The notes: generated by a model not told the origin, from the sequence alone. A stretch of DNA of 64,000 nt from Solirubrobacter deserti (GCF_003344625.1 NZ_QPKJ02000001.1:682001-746000), one strand, 5' to 3'. Counted from the first letter of the stretch, positions 7,898 to 16,515 are shown. A program made the numbers and translations.

Positions 7898-7921
7898 GTG
7901 AGCACGCTTCGGCGCGCTCAC
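7898..7921 (+). terminator. Hairpin with TTCG loop after the RTX gene
   Basis: GTGAGCACGC, loop TTCG, GCGCGCTCAC: ten pairs with one A/C mismatch, 11 bases after the RTX stop. There is no T run, as is common in high-GC genomes. It ends two bases before the -10-like hexamer of the next gene. Confidence 0.6.
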
Positions 7922-7923
7922 GC

Positions 7924-7929
7924 TAGGTT
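7924..7929 (+). promoter_or_regulatory. Putative -10 element of the first ABC operon
   Basis: TAGGTT ends 9 bases before the ATG at 7939, directly after the terminator hairpin. No Shine-Dalgarno sequence intervenes. Confidence 0.42.
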
Positions 7930-7938
7930 CTCTCACCG

Positions 7939-8844
7939 ATGGCACATGCGATAGAGGTGGCGGGCCTGACCAAGCACTTCGGGCCCGTCAAAGCCGTCGA
8001 CGACCTCTCGTTCACGGTGGACGAGGGGCGCGTCACCGGTTTCCTGGGCCCGAACGGGGCCGGCAAGACGACCACGCTGCGGATGCTGCTCGGGCTGGTG
8101 AACCCGACGTCGGGCTCGGCGACCGTGCTCGGCCAGCCGTTCCCGGCGCTCAGGGACCCCGTCCACACGGTCGGTGCCGTGCTCGACGGCGGCATGCTGC
8201 ATCCGGGCCGCAGCGGCCGCAACCACCTGCGCACGCTCGCGAAGGCGTCGGGGATCGGCAGCCAGCGCGTGGAGGAGCTGCTGCAGCTCGTGGCGCTCGC
8301 CGACGCCGCGCATCGCCGGGCGGGCGGCTACTCGCTCGGGATGCGGCAGCGGCTCGGCCTGGCCGCGGCGCTGCTCGGCGACCCGAAGGTGCTCGTGCTC
8401 GACGAGCCCGCCAACGGCTTGGACCCGCAGGGCATCCGCTGGCTGCGCGACTTCCTGCGCCAGCTCGCGAGCGAGGGCCGCGCCGTGCTCATCTCCAGCC
8501 ATCAGCTGGCTGAGCTCGGCCAGACGGCGGACGACGTGGTCGTCATCGCCAAGGGCCGCAGCGTCGCGCAGGCGCCGCTGCAGGACATCATGAGCCGCGC
8601 CCGCGGCGGTGGCGTGCGGGTCGCCGGCCCGGACGTGCGCCGGCTCGGCGACATCCTCTACCAGGCGGGGGCGCGCGTGAGCGGCGATCCGACGCAGATC
8701 ACGGTCGCCGACCGCACCGGCGAGGAGGTGGGCCGCGTGATCGCCGAGCATCAGCTGGTGATCTCCGAGCTGGTCCCGATCGGCGCGAGCCTCGAGGACG
8801 TGTACTTCGAGCTCACCGGCGGCGGAGCGGGAGGCCCGTCGTGA
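7939..8844 (+). CDS. ABC-2 type transporter, ATP-binding protein
   Basis: 301 residues. Walker A is GPNGAGKTT (37-45), the signature is YSLGMRQRLGLA, Walker B is VLVLDEPANGLDP and the switch histidine is ISSHQ. It belongs to the NatA/BcrA-like exporter ATPases with a C-terminal accessory domain after about residue 220. The stop overlaps the permease start by GTGA. It is a close relative of the ATPase at 51547, with the same HPGRSGR, YSLGMRQRLGLA and LDEPANGLDP blocks. The substrate is unknown; drug, antimicrobial peptide or lipid export is typical of the family. Confidence 0.93.
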   Translation: MAHAIEVAGLTKHFGPVKAVDDLSFTVDEGRVTGFLGPNGAGKTTTLRMLLGLVNPTSGSATVLGQPFPALRDPVHTVGAVLDGGMLHPGRSGRNHLRTLAKASGIGSQRVEELLQLVALADAAHRRAGGYSLGMRQRLGLAAALLGDPKVLVLDEPANGLDPQGIRWLRDFLRQLASEGRAVLISSHQLAELGQTADDVVVIAKGRSVAQAPLQDIMSRARGGGVRVAGPDVRRLGDILYQAGARVSGDPTQITVADRTGEEVGRVIAEHQLVISELVPIGASLEDVYFELTGGGAGGPS

Positions 8845-9581
8845 TCAACGTCGTCAACAGCGAGCTGTTCAAGCTGCGCACGACCCGCACGTTCCTGGCG
8901 CTCTTCGGGATCGCGCTCGCGATCGTGCTGGTCGCCTCCATCTGCATCTGCGCGTTCGTGAACTTCAACGGCGAGGACGTCTCGAACGAGATCCTGGGGA
9001 TCGTGTTCGGCCCGATCGTCCGCGCGCTCGCGCTCGTGATCGGCATCCTCGCGGTGACCAACGAGTTCCGCCACGGCACCATCACGCCGACGTTGCTGGT
9101 CGTGCCCGATCGGGTGCGGCTGATGCTGTCCAAGCTCGTCGCCGTGCTCGCGCTCGCGCTCGCGCTCGGCTTCGTGTCCGGCGCGATCATGGTCGGCTCG
9201 AGCGCGATCTTCGGCGAGCTGCGCGATTTCGACGGCTCCCAGTACGCGGGCGCGCTGCTGATCGGCATGACGGTCGGCACAGCGCTCAACGCGGCGCTCG
9301 GCGTCGGGGTCGGCGTGCTCGTGCGCAACCAAGTGGGGGCGATCGTCGGCATCCTGATCTACGGCTTCATCCTCGAGGATCTGATCGGGCTGATCCCGTG
9401 GGTCCGCGACTGGTTGCCCAAGTACGGGCTCGGCGGCGTGAGCAACGCACTGAGCGGTGTCTACGGGGACGACGCGGACTTCCTGAGCCAGCCCGTGGCC
9501 GGCCTGCTGCTCGCGCTCTACGCGGCGATCGTCATGGCCATCGGCCTCGTGGTGATGCGGCGCCGGGACGTCACGGCGTGA
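8841..9581 (+). CDS. ABC-2 family transporter permease
   Basis: 246 residues, GTG start overlapping the ATPase stop. About six hydrophobic segments lie in the usual ABC-2 order, with ITNEFRHGTITPTLL-like and LRTTRTFLALFGIAL segments matching the NatB/BcrB-type permeases: VNSELFKLRTTRTF at the start, VTNEFRHGTITPTLLVVPDR in the middle and MRRRDVTA at the end. It forms an exporter with the ATPase upstream. Its stop overlaps the GNAT gene start, so all three are likely translated as one unit. Confidence 0.9.
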   Translation: MINVVNSELFKLRTTRTFLALFGIALAIVLVASICICAFVNFNGEDVSNEILGIVFGPIVRALALVIGILAVTNEFRHGTITPTLLVVPDRVRLMLSKLVAVLALALALGFVSGAIMVGSSAIFGELRDFDGSQYAGALLIGMTVGTALNAALGVGVGVLVRNQVGAIVGILIYGFILEDLIGLIPWVRDWLPKYGLGGVSNALSGVYGDDADFLSQPVAGLLLALYAAIVMAIGLVVMRRRDVTA

Positions 9582-10426
9582 TCCGCCTGCGCCCACCGAC
9601 GCGCGAGGACGGCCCGCGGGCGGCCGAGATCGTGATCGCGGTCGACGTCGCGGAGGTGGGCGAGCCCGACTACTCGCTCGAGGACCTGCACGACGAGTGG
9701 GGCGAGCCGGGCTTCGACCTCGCCGAAGACGCCGTCGTGGCCGAGGCCGACGGCGAGATCATCGGCTACGCCCACTTCCGCGGCGGGGACCTGCTGGCGT
9801 GCGTGCATCCGGAGCGCCAGGGCGAAGGCGCGGGCAGCGCGTTGCTGGACTGGGCCGAGCGGCGCGCCCGCGAGCGCGGCGAGGACCGGCTGCGCCAGGG
9901 CATCGGCGACCGCGCTCACGCGGCGCGCGCGCTCCTGGAGGCCCGTGGGTACAGCGTCGTGCGCAGCTACTACCGGATGGAGCGCCCGCTCGGCGACGAG
10001 GGCGAGCCCGGCTTCCGGGCGGTGCGCGCGGACGACGAGCTGTTCGCGATCTGGGAGGCCGCGTTCTCCCGCAACGCCGACTACGAGCCGCGCAGTGAGG
10101 AGGCCTGGACGCAGCGCCACCTGCACGCCCACAACGTCGACTTCGAGACCTCGCGCATCGAGCCGGGCCGGGGGTTCACGCTCGTTCGCCGGTGGGAGGA
10201 GGCTGTCGCGTACGTGGAGGAGCTGGCCGTGCACCCGGACCACGCCGGCCGCGGGCTGGGCGGGGCGCTGCTGACGGCGACCTTCGCCGCCGCGCGCGCG
10301 AACGGCTACCGCCACGTCACGCTCAGCGTCGCCTCCGACAACCCCAACGCGCTGCGCCTGTACGAGCGAGTTGGCATGACGCAGCGCTGGCGGATCGACG
10401 ATTACCACAAGCCGCTGCCAGACTAG
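9578..10426 (+). CDS. Tandem GNAT-domain acetyltransferase
   Basis: 282 residues from the GTG at 9578, which overlaps the permease stop (GTGA); the frame is open further upstream but that is shadow. Two GNAT folds follow each other. The first has the acetyl-CoA loop [15 protein letters not shown], the second [15 protein letters not shown] and [15 protein letters not shown]. Two-domain GNATs include mycothiol synthase (MshD) and antibiotic-modifying enzymes; I cannot choose between them. Linkage to an exporter suggests a resistance or export-linked modification (inference). It ends 7 bases before cysK. Confidence 0.82.
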   Translation: MIRLRPPTREDGPRAAEIVIAVDVAEVGEPDYSLEDLHDEWGEPGFDLAEDAVVAEADGEIIGYAHFRGGDLLACVHPERQGEGAGSALLDWAERRARERGEDRLRQGIGDRAHAARALLEARGYSVVRSYYRMERPLGDEGEPGFRAVRADDELFAIWEAAFSRNADYEPRSEEAWTQRHLHAHNVDFETSRIEPGRGFTLVRRWEEAVAYVEELAVHPDHAGRGLGGALLTATFAAARANGYRHVTLSVASDNPNALRLYERVGMTQRWRIDDYHKPLPD

Positions 10427-10433
10427 GGCGCCG

Positions 10434-11378
10434 ATGATCCCGAGCAACATCGCCGATCACGTCGGCCGCACACCGATGGTGCAGCTCAAGCGCCTCGCGC
10501 CGGAGGGCGGCGCGGAGGTCTTCGGCAAGCTGGAGATGTTCAACCCGGGCGGCTCCGTCAAGGACCGCATCGGGGTGGCCATGATCGAAGCGGCCGAGCA
10601 GGAAGGCATCATCGAGCCCGGCCGGACGACGATCGTCGAGGCGACGAGCGGCAACACCGGCATCGCGCTCGCCTTCGTCTGCGCCGCGAAGGGCTACGAC
10701 CTGATCCTCACGCTGCCGCAGGGCATGAGCCGCGAGCGCGAAGGCCTGCTGCGCCTGTACGGCGCGCAGGTGCACATCACCGAGTCGATGGGCGGCATGA
10801 ACGAGGCCGTCGCCGCCGCGCGTGCGATGGCCAGCGACGACGGCTTCTACCTGCCCGACCAGTTCTCCAACCCGGCCAACCCGGCCGTGCACCGGCGCAC
10901 GACCGGGCCGGAGCTGTGGGAGGCGCTGGACGGCAAGGTCGACTACCTGGTCGCCGGCGTCGGCACCGGCGGGACGATCACGGGCGCCGGCGGCTTCCTG
11001 AAGGAGCGCAACCCGGACTTGAAGGTGATCGCGGTCGAGCCGCTCACCTCGCCCGTGCTCTCCGGCGGGCGACCCGGCCCGCACAAGATCCAGGGCATCG
11101 GCGCGGGCTTCGTCCCGCCCGTGCTCCAGCGGGAGCTGCTGGACGAGATCATCCCCGTCGATGACGAGGACGCGCTGGAGACGGCGCGCGCCGCGGCCAG
11201 CCGTGAGGGCGTGCTGGTCGGCGTCTCGTGCGGCGCCGCGCTGTGGGCGGCGCTGCAGGTGGCCGCGCGGCCCGAGGCCAAGGGCAAGCGGATCGTGGTC
11301 GTGCTGCCGGACTCGGGCGAGCGCTACGTGTCGCTGCCGTTCTTCGCGCCCGAGCCGACCTCCGCGCCGGCGTCATGA
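10434..11378 (+). CDS. cysK: Cysteine synthase (O-acetylserine sulfhydrylase)
   Basis: 314 residues. The PLP lysine lies in [11 protein letters not shown], the substrate loop is [11 protein letters not shown] and the phosphate loop is [10 protein letters not shown], followed by [13 protein letters not shown]. These match the CysK/CysM fold type II enzymes that make cysteine from O-acetylserine and sulfide. cysE, encoding the enzyme that makes O-acetylserine, lies 2.7 kb downstream with tusA and a moeB-like gene between. The extreme C-terminus is SAPAS rather than a CysM-specific tail. The stop overlaps the following esterase gene by ATGA. Confidence 0.94.
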   Translation: MIPSNIADHVGRTPMVQLKRLAPEGGAEVFGKLEMFNPGGSVKDRIGVAMIEAAEQEGIIEPGRTTIVEATSGNTGIALAFVCAAKGYDLILTLPQGMSREREGLLRLYGAQVHITESMGGMNEAVAAARAMASDDGFYLPDQFSNPANPAVHRRTTGPELWEALDGKVDYLVAGVGTGGTITGAGGFLKERNPDLKVIAVEPLTSPVLSGGRPGPHKIQGIGAGFVPPVLQRELLDEIIPVDDEDALETARAAASREGVLVGVSCGAALWAALQVAARPEAKGKRIVVVLPDSGERYVSLPFFAPEPTSAPAS

Positions 11379-12424
11379 TCCGCGCGGTCGACGGGCCGGA
11401 GGGCGCGCCGTGGGAGCGGCCCCTGCACGGGACGCTGGACCGGCTCGTCGTCGAATCGGAGGCGCTCACCGACAACCCGCTCGGCGACCCGTCGATCCGG
11501 CCGTTGTACGTCTACCGGCCGCCCGGCGTGGAGCCCGACCACCCCAAGTCGCTGCCCAGCGTCTACGTCATTCAGGGCTACACGGGCCAGCTCGACATGT
11601 GGTTCAACCGGACGCCGTTCGAGCCGACGATGATCGAGCGCGTGGACGCGATGTTCGCGGACGGCGCCTGCCCGGACGCGATCATCGTCTTCGTCGACGC
11701 CTGGACGACGTTCGGCGGCTCGCAGTTCCTGAACTCGACCGGCACGGGCCGCTACCTCGACTACCTGTGCGACGAGCTCCCGCCGTTCATCGACGAGCGC
11801 TATCCGACGTTCAGCGACCGCGACCACCGCGGGCTGACCGGCAAGTCGAGCGGCGGCTACGGCGCGATGGTGGTGCCGATGCTGCGGCCCGACGTGTTCG
11901 GCGCGCTCGCCAGTCACGCCGGGGATGCGCTGTTCGAGGCGTGCTACCTGCCCGAGTTCCCGGTCCGCGCGCGCCAGCTGCGCGACGCGTTCGACGGCTC
12001 CTGGGACAAGTTCTTCGAGGCCGCGCAGGGCGCAGACCCGCCGAAGGACGAGTGGATCCACCTGCTCGAGATGTACGGCTACGCGGCCGCCTACTCGCCC
12101 GACCCGGCCACGCCCGGCCGCGCGCTGATCCCGTTCGACGCCAACGGCCGGCTGATCGCGCACATCTGGGCCCAGTGGGTGGAGAAGGACCCGGTGCGGA
12201 TGGCGCCGCGCCGCGCCGACGCCCTGCGCTCGATGCGCCGCATCTACATCGACGCGGGCCGCAGCGACGAGTACTTCCTCGACCTCGGCGCCCAGGCCTT
12301 CGCGGCCGAGCTGGCCAAGCTGGGCGTCGACCACACGTGCGAGCTGTTCGACGGCACGCACGCGCGGCTGACGTACCGCTATCCCGCCGCGATCCGCGAG
12401 CTCGTCACCGCTCTCGCGCCGTAA
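11375..12424 (+). CDS. Alpha/beta-hydrolase-fold esterase (esterase D / PF00756-like)
   Basis: 349 residues from the ATG at 11375, coupled to cysK by ATGA. The nucleophile elbow is [10 protein letters not shown] with Ser158, following GLT; a C-terminal [12 protein letters not shown] supplies a plausible catalytic histidine. [17 protein letters not shown] is the early strand-loop. No signal peptide is visible, so it should be cytoplasmic. Putative esterases of this family include S-formylglutathione hydrolases and siderophore or mycolyl esterases; the substrate here is unknown. Its 3' end overlaps the convergent hydrolase gene by 20 bp. Confidence 0.78.
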   Translation: MIRAVDGPEGAPWERPLHGTLDRLVVESEALTDNPLGDPSIRPLYVYRPPGVEPDHPKSLPSVYVIQGYTGQLDMWFNRTPFEPTMIERVDAMFADGACPDAIIVFVDAWTTFGGSQFLNSTGTGRYLDYLCDELPPFIDERYPTFSDRDHRGLTGKSSGGYGAMVVPMLRPDVFGALASHAGDALFEACYLPEFPVRARQLRDAFDGSWDKFFEAAQGADPPKDEWIHLLEMYGYAAAYSPDPATPGRALIPFDANGRLIAHIWAQWVEKDPVRMAPRRADALRSMRRIYIDAGRSDEYFLDLGAQAFAAELAKLGVDHTCELFDGTHARLTYRYPAAIRELVTALAP

Positions 12425-12953
12425 GCGGTTCCCGCCCCGCCTTGGCCCACGCCTCGACCGCCGGCCACGGCCCGTAGCCGGCTTCCGGGTTGATGTGGCC
12501 CTGCGCGGGCAGGACGTCGGTGGGGAGGCCGGTGAAGACGTTCGCGGCGCCTTCCGGGCAATACGGGTCGTTCTCGGCGCACACGAGGCGGGCGTTGCCC
12601 GGTCTCACGTCCGGGACGGGAAAGAAGGGCTCGAGCGCCTCCGGCACGCCCGCCCGCGACGGCGGCGCGACGAGCAGCACGCGCTCGGCCGGCTTGCCGC
12701 CGCGCTCGACGTGGTGCAGCCACAGCACGCACGCGAGGCTGTGGCAGACGACGACGGGCGGCTCGGCGAACTGGTCCATCTCCCGCTCGAGCGCGTCCAG
12801 CCACGCGTCCAGCTGCGGGTGGTCGGCATCCGGCAGGTCGGGGAAGTGCACCGTCGCCTCGCCGGAGCGCAGCCGGCCGGCGAGCCAGGACTGCCAGTGG
12901 CCCGGCCCGGAGCCCTGATAGCCGTGGAGGATCAGATAGGCGGGTCGGGTCAT
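12405..12953 (-). CDS. RBBP9/YdeN-family serine hydrolase
   Basis: 182 residues from the ATG at 12953 (MTRPAYLILHGYQGSGPGHW), which matches the family start; the frame runs further upstream without support. The nucleophile motif is VVVCHSLACVLWLHH, a CHSLA variant of GxSxG seen in this family. The C-terminal GHINPEAGYGPWP supplies the histidine. These small hydrolases are widespread and poorly characterised. It is divergent from tusA with only 22 bases between starts, and the two appear to share a symmetric -10 region. Confidence 0.85.
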   Translation of the reverse strand: MTRPAYLILHGYQGSGPGHWQSWLAGRLRSGEATVHFPDLPDADHPQLDAWLDALEREMDQFAEPPVVVCHSLACVLWLHHVERGGKPAERVLLVAPPSRAGVPEALEPFFPVPDVRPGNARLVCAENDPYCPEGAANVFTGLPTDVLPAQGHINPEAGYGPWPAVEAWAKAGREPLTARER

Positions 12954-12962
12954 CCCGGTCGC

Positions 12963-12969
12963 TACCGTA
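12963..12969. promoter_or_regulatory. Shared, overlapping -10 elements of tusA and the RBBP9-like gene
   Basis: The palindrome GCTACCGTAGC (12961-12971) contains TACCGT on the plus strand, 7 bases before the tusA GTG, and TACGGT on the minus strand, 10 bases before the hydrolase ATG. One dyad could therefore serve transcription in both directions. Confidence 0.5.
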
Positions 12970-12975
12970 GCCGAC

Positions 12976-13182
12976 GTGGCCCACGCACTCGACGTCAGCG
13001 CCCTCCGGTGCCCCATGACGTGGGTGCGCACGAAGCTCGCGCTGGAACGGCTGGCCGTTGGCGAGACGCTCGAGGTGACGGTGCCGGCGGGCGAGGCGGA
13101 GACGAACGTCCCACGCAGTGCGCGCGAGGCCGGGCACACCGTGACCGTCGACGGCACGCACATCCGGATCGTGCGCGCATGA
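12976..13182 (+). CDS. tusA: TusA/SirA-family sulfur carrier protein
   Basis: 68 residues, GTG start. The fold signature is LDVSALRCPMTWVRTKLAL, with the sulfur-carrying Cys12 followed by Pro, then GETLEVTVPAGEAETNVPRSAREAGHTV. TusA-like proteins pass persulfide sulfur from cysteine desulfurases to tRNA thiolation, molybdopterin or other sulfur pathways. The stop overlaps the moeB-like gene by ATGA, and cysE follows, so this copy belongs to sulfur or cysteine metabolism. The C-terminus is IRIVRA and has no di-glycine. Confidence 0.88.
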   Translation: MAHALDVSALRCPMTWVRTKLALERLAVGETLEVTVPAGEAETNVPRSAREAGHTVTVDGTHIRIVRA

Positions 13183-14036
13183 GCGATTCCTCGTCACGGC
13201 GCAACTTCTTCCGCGGTGCCTTCCAGTCAGCCGCGCGCGCGGCGCTGCGTCCGGACCCGGAGCCCGAGGAGCCGCCCGAGGAGGTCGTCGCGCCGCTGCT
13301 CTCGGAGGCCGAGATCGAGCGCTACTCGCGCCAGCTGGTGCTGCCCGACTGGACCGAGGAGGCGCAGATCCGCCTGCGCGACGCGTCGGTGCTGGTGGTC
13401 GGCGCGGGCGCGCTGGCCGCGCCCGTCGCGCTCTATCTCGCGGGCGCCGGCGTCGGGCGGATCGGGCTCGTCGACGACGACGTGGTCGAGATCTCCAACC
13501 TGCACCGTCAGCCGCTGCACTTCACGCCCGACCTCGGCGTCCCGAAGGTCGAGAGCGCCGCCGCGAAGCTGCGATTCCTGAACCCGGACGTGATCATCGA
13601 GCCCTACCAGGTGCGGCTGGATGCGACCAACGCGCTCGGGCTCGTCGAGGGGCAGGACCTGGTGATCGACTGCTCGGACTCGTTCGAGACGCGCTACGCC
13701 GTCAACCGCGCGTGCTGCGACGCGGGCGTGGACCTGATCGAGGGCGGCGCGGTGGGGTGGAGCGGGCTCGTGATGACGATCCTGCCGCGCGCGACCGCGT
13801 GCTATCGCTGCGCGTTCCCGGTCGAGCCGGAGGACGCGCAGTCGTGCGCGGAGGCCGGCATCCTCGGTCCGGCCGCGGGCGTGCTCGGCACGCTGCAGGC
13901 GCTCGAGGCGCTGAAGCTGCTCTCCAGCACGCAGCCGCCGCTGCTGGACGCGTTCCTGTCGGTCGACCTCGTCTCGCTCGAGTTCACGCACGTGAGCGTG
14001 CACCGGCGCGGCGACTGCTCGGACTGCGCGGGGTAG
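13179..14036 (+). CDS. MoeB/ThiF-like E1 adenylyltransferase (sulfur-carrier activating)
   Basis: 285 residues from the ATG at 13179, coupled to tusA. The nucleotide-binding motif is VLVVGAGALAAPVALYLAGAGVG, split here as VGAGALAAP, then LVDDDVVEISNLHRQ. Two zinc-binding pairs are present: CYRC (208-211) and CSDC (280-283). Cys223 is a candidate catalytic cysteine. No rhodanese domain is attached. An unusual N-terminal extension begins SSRRNFFRGAF, resembling a twin-arginine motif but without a following hydrophobic segment. Family members adenylate the C-terminal glycine of ThiS/MoaD-like carriers; no such carrier is visible nearby. Confidence 0.86.
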   Translation: MSDSSSRRNFFRGAFQSAARAALRPDPEPEEPPEEVVAPLLSEAEIERYSRQLVLPDWTEEAQIRLRDASVLVVGAGALAAPVALYLAGAGVGRIGLVDDDVVEISNLHRQPLHFTPDLGVPKVESAAAKLRFLNPDVIIEPYQVRLDATNALGLVEGQDLVIDCSDSFETRYAVNRACCDAGVDLIEGGAVGWSGLVMTILPRATACYRCAFPVEPEDAQSCAEAGILGPAAGVLGTLQALEALKLLSSTQPPLLDAFLSVDLVSLEFTHVSVHRRGDCSDCAG

Positions 14037-14039
14037 GGT
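14034..14039 (+). promoter_or_regulatory. Putative -10 element of cysE containing the upstream stop codon
   Basis: TAGGGT ends 9 bases before the cysE ATG. Its first three bases are the TAG stop codon of the moeB-like gene. Confidence 0.42.
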
Positions 14040-14048
14040 TCGAGAGCG

Positions 14049-14783
14049 ATGCTGAGCGCGATCCGCAGGGTCTCCGGGGAGCTCAAGCGCGACATCGCGG
14101 CCGTGCGCGAGCGCGACCCCGCGGCCGCCGAGGTCTCGACCGCCGAGATCCTGACCCAGTGGCCCGGCCTGCACGCGCTGCTGCTGCACCGCGTCGCGCA
14201 CGCGCTGGTGATGGCCGACGTCCCGTTCTTCCCGCGGGCGCTCGCGTACTTCTCGCGCGCGCTGACCGGCATCGAGATCCACCCGCGGGCGCGGATCGGC
14301 GACGGCATGTTCATCGATCACGGGATCGGCGTGGTGATCGGCGAGACGGCCGAGGTCGGCGACAACGTGACGCTCTACCAGGGCGTGACGCTCGGCGGCA
14401 CCGGCTTCGAGACCGGCAAGCGCCACCCGACCGTGCAGGACAACGTCACCATCGGCTCAGGGGCAAAGCTGCTTGGGCCCATCACCATCGGGCACGGCGC
14501 CAAGATCGGCGCCAACACGGTCGTCATCCACGACGCGCCGCCGAACTCGACCGTGGTCGGCAACCCCGGCCACCCCGTGCGCGTCGAAGGCCGCAAGCCC
14601 GAAGGGCCGGACGCCGACTGGGTGCACCTGCCCGACCCGATCGCGGATGCCCTCAAGCAGATGGCGGCACGGATCGCGGACCTCGAGCGCGAGGTCGCGA
14701 CGCTGCGTGGCGAGGACCCCGGGAAAGTGGCCGCTGTCGTGCCGCTGAGACCCGCGCGTGGTCCCAGCCCCGCAGGTGGGTAG
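14049..14783 (+). CDS. cysE: Serine O-acetyltransferase
   Basis: 244 residues. The N-terminal helical part is followed by a left-handed hexapeptide beta-helix: IEIHPRARIGDGMFIDHGIGVVIGE is the core, with DHG carrying the conserved Asp-His, then TLGGTGFETGKRHPTV and GAKLLGPITIGHGAKIGAN. It acetylates serine with acetyl-CoA to feed CysK. An unusual C-terminal extension of about 50 residues (IADLEREVATLRGED) looks coiled-coil. It lacks the classic terminal Ile that docks into CysK, so a cysteine synthase complex may form differently or not at all. Confidence 0.94.
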   Translation: MLSAIRRVSGELKRDIAAVRERDPAAAEVSTAEILTQWPGLHALLLHRVAHALVMADVPFFPRALAYFSRALTGIEIHPRARIGDGMFIDHGIGVVIGETAEVGDNVTLYQGVTLGGTGFETGKRHPTVQDNVTIGSGAKLLGPITIGHGAKIGANTVVIHDAPPNSTVVGNPGHPVRVEGRKPEGPDADWVHLPDPIADALKQMAARIADLEREVATLRGEDPGKVAAVVPLRPARGPSPAGG

Positions 14784-14786
14784 CCT
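14781..14786 (+). promoter_or_regulatory. Putative -10 element of the SRPBCC gene containing the cysE stop
   Basis: TAGCCT ends 8 bases before the GTG at 14795; TAG is the cysE stop codon. Confidence 0.42.
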
Positions 14787-14794
14787 CCCGGCTC

Positions 14795-15220
14795 GTGCCC
14801 AATTTCTCGCATTCGATCGAGGTCTCCAAGCCGCCGTCCGAAGTCTTCCCGTGGCTGCTGGAGCAGGACAAGGTGCCGCAGTGGACGTCTGACCTGGAGC
14901 GCTACGACGTCGACGGCCCGCTCGGCGTCGGAACCCGCGTGACCCAGAAGCTCACCGTGGCCGGCGGCATCGCGCTCGACATGGAGATCACGGAGTACAG
15001 CCCGCCCTCCGGCGCGGCCACCGCGTTCGAGACCAACGGCGTGAAGGTCACCAGCGCCTACATCCTGGCCGAGAACGGCGGCGGGACGCGTCTCACCCAG
15101 ACGCTCGACGCCCAGGCCTCCGGCTTCACGGCCAAGATGCTGATCCCGATCGTCCAGGGCCGCCTCGAAGGCAAGCTCAAGGAAGACCTCGAGCGGCTGA
15201 AGGGTCTGCTGGAAGGCTGA
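14795..15220 (+). CDS. SRPBCC (START/Bet v1-like) domain protein
   Basis: 141 residues from the GTG at 14795. FSHSIEVSKPPSEVFPWLLE and VPQWTSDLERYDV are the typical opening of polyketide-cyclase/SRPBCC proteins, followed by alternating beta strands and a final amphipathic helix (LKEDLERLKGLLEG). Such proteins bind hydrophobic ligands in a deep pocket; many are of unknown function. There is no signal peptide. Its TGA stop shares a base with the ATG of the next membrane protein gene (TGATG), so the two are translationally coupled. Confidence 0.82.
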   Translation: MPNFSHSIEVSKPPSEVFPWLLEQDKVPQWTSDLERYDVDGPLGVGTRVTQKLTVAGGIALDMEITEYSPPSGAATAFETNGVKVTSAYILAENGGGTRLTQTLDAQASGFTAKMLIPIVQGRLEGKLKEDLERLKGLLEG

Positions 15221-16515
15221 TGCGCCTGCTGGTCCTCGCCGTGCTCCTGGCGCTGCTCGCGCCGGCGGCGGCGAGCGCCCAGACGCTGTCGGAGGTCGCC
15301 GCGCAGTTGCGGCAGGACCCGGTGTACGTGGACCCGGACGCCGAGCTGGCGGACCAGGTCGACGCCGACGCCCTGCGCTCGCAGATCCGCGCGTCCGGGA
15401 CGCCGGTCTTCGTGGCCGTGCTGCCGTCGGGCGTCACGCTCAACCAGTTGCACGACGCCGTTGGGGTCGCGGGGACGTACGCGCTGGTCTCGGGGACGAA
15501 GTTCCGCGCCGGCTCTGACCTCTACTCCGCAGGCCCGGACGCGACCGCGGCGCGGCAGGCCAACGACGACGTCCAGGGCACGCTCGAGGACTTCATCGGC
15601 CGCGTCGCCGACCGCCGCGACGGCCGCGAGCCGAGCGGCGCGTCGGAGTCCAGCGGCGGCGGCGCTGTCTTCCTGGGCTTCATCGCGCTCCTGCTGCTCG
15701 CCGGGTTGGGGTTGATGTTCGTCAGCCGGCGTCGCCGGGCGCGGGCCGAGGCGGCCGAGCTCGACGAGGTCAAGGACAACGTCCGCGACGACCTCGTGGC
15801 GCTGGGCGAGGACATCCGCGCGCTCGACCTGGACGTGCAGATGCCGGACGCCGATCCGCGCGCGAGGGAGGACTACGCCCGTGCCGTTGACGCCTACGAC
15901 CGCGCCAACCGCGTGTTCGAGACCGCGCGCCGGGCCGAGGACCTCGCGCCGGCCGCGGAGGCGCTGGAGGAGGGCCGCTACGCGATGATCGCGGCCAAGG
16001 AGCGCCTCGCGGGGCGCGAACCGCCGCCGCGCCGCGCGCCCTGCTTCTTCGACCCGCGCCACGGGCCCTCCACGCGCGACGTCCAGTGGGCGCCGCCCGG
16101 CGGCACACCGCGGCCCGTGCCCGCGTGCGAGGCCGACGCCCAGCGCGTGGAGCGCGGCGAGGACCCTCACACGCGCGAGATGGTCGTCGGTGGCCGGCGC
16201 GTGCCCTACTACGACGCCGGCCCCGCGTACGCACCGTTCTACGGCGGCTTCTTCGGCGGCTTCGGCGGATTCCTGCCCGGCATGCTGCTCGGCTCCATGC
16301 TGGGCGGCGGCTGGGGCGATCCGACGCCGGACGTCTACATCGACAACGGTGGGTTCGGCGACGGCGGCGAGTACGGTGGGGGAGACTTCGGCGATGGCGA
16401 CTTTGGAGGCGGGGACTTCGGTGGCGGCGACTTTGGAGGCGGGGACTTCGGCGGTGGCGACTTCGGGGGCGGAGATTTCGGTGGCGGCGGGGACTTCGGT
16501 GGCGGCGACTTCTAG
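15220..16515 (+). CDS. Exported single-pass membrane protein with Gly-Asp-Phe-rich tail
   Basis: 431 residues. A signal peptide (residues 1-20) precedes an extracytoplasmic domain beginning LRQDPVYVDPDAELADQVDADA and containing PVFVAVLPSG. A membrane segment (FLGFIALLLLAGLGLMFV) follows near residue 150, then an Arg-rich stop and a coiled-coil-like cytoplasmic part. A Phe/Tyr/Gly-rich stretch and about nine GGGDF units form the C-terminus. The first half is paralogous to the next gene. It resembles TPM-type or related actinobacterial envelope proteins without an assigned role. It is coupled to the SRPBCC gene upstream. Confidence 0.75.
   Translation: MRLLVLAVLLALLAPAAASAQTLSEVAAQLRQDPVYVDPDAELADQVDADALRSQIRASGTPVFVAVLPSGVTLNQLHDAVGVAGTYALVSGTKFRAGSDLYSAGPDATAARQANDDVQGTLEDFIGRVADRRDGREPSGASESSGGGAVFLGFIALLLLAGLGLMFVSRRRRARAEAAELDEVKDNVRDDLVALGEDIRALDLDVQMPDADPRAREDYARAVDAYDRANRVFETARRAEDLAPAAEALEEGRYAMIAAKERLAGREPPPRRAPCFFDPRHGPSTRDVQWAPPGGTPRPVPACEADAQRVERGEDPHTREMVVGGRRVPYYDAGPAYAPFYGGFFGGFGGFLPGMLLGSMLGGGWGDPTPDVYIDNGGFGDGGEYGGGDFGDGDFGGGDFGGGDFGGGDFGGGDFGGGDFGGGGDFGGGDF
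16376..16512 (+). repeat. Tandem 15-base repeats encoding GGGDF
   Basis: About nine nearly identical units of 15 bases (GGCGGxGACTTyGGx) encode (G)GGDF in one frame. They finish at the stop codon of the preceding gene and are a likely site of length variation. Confidence 0.85.
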
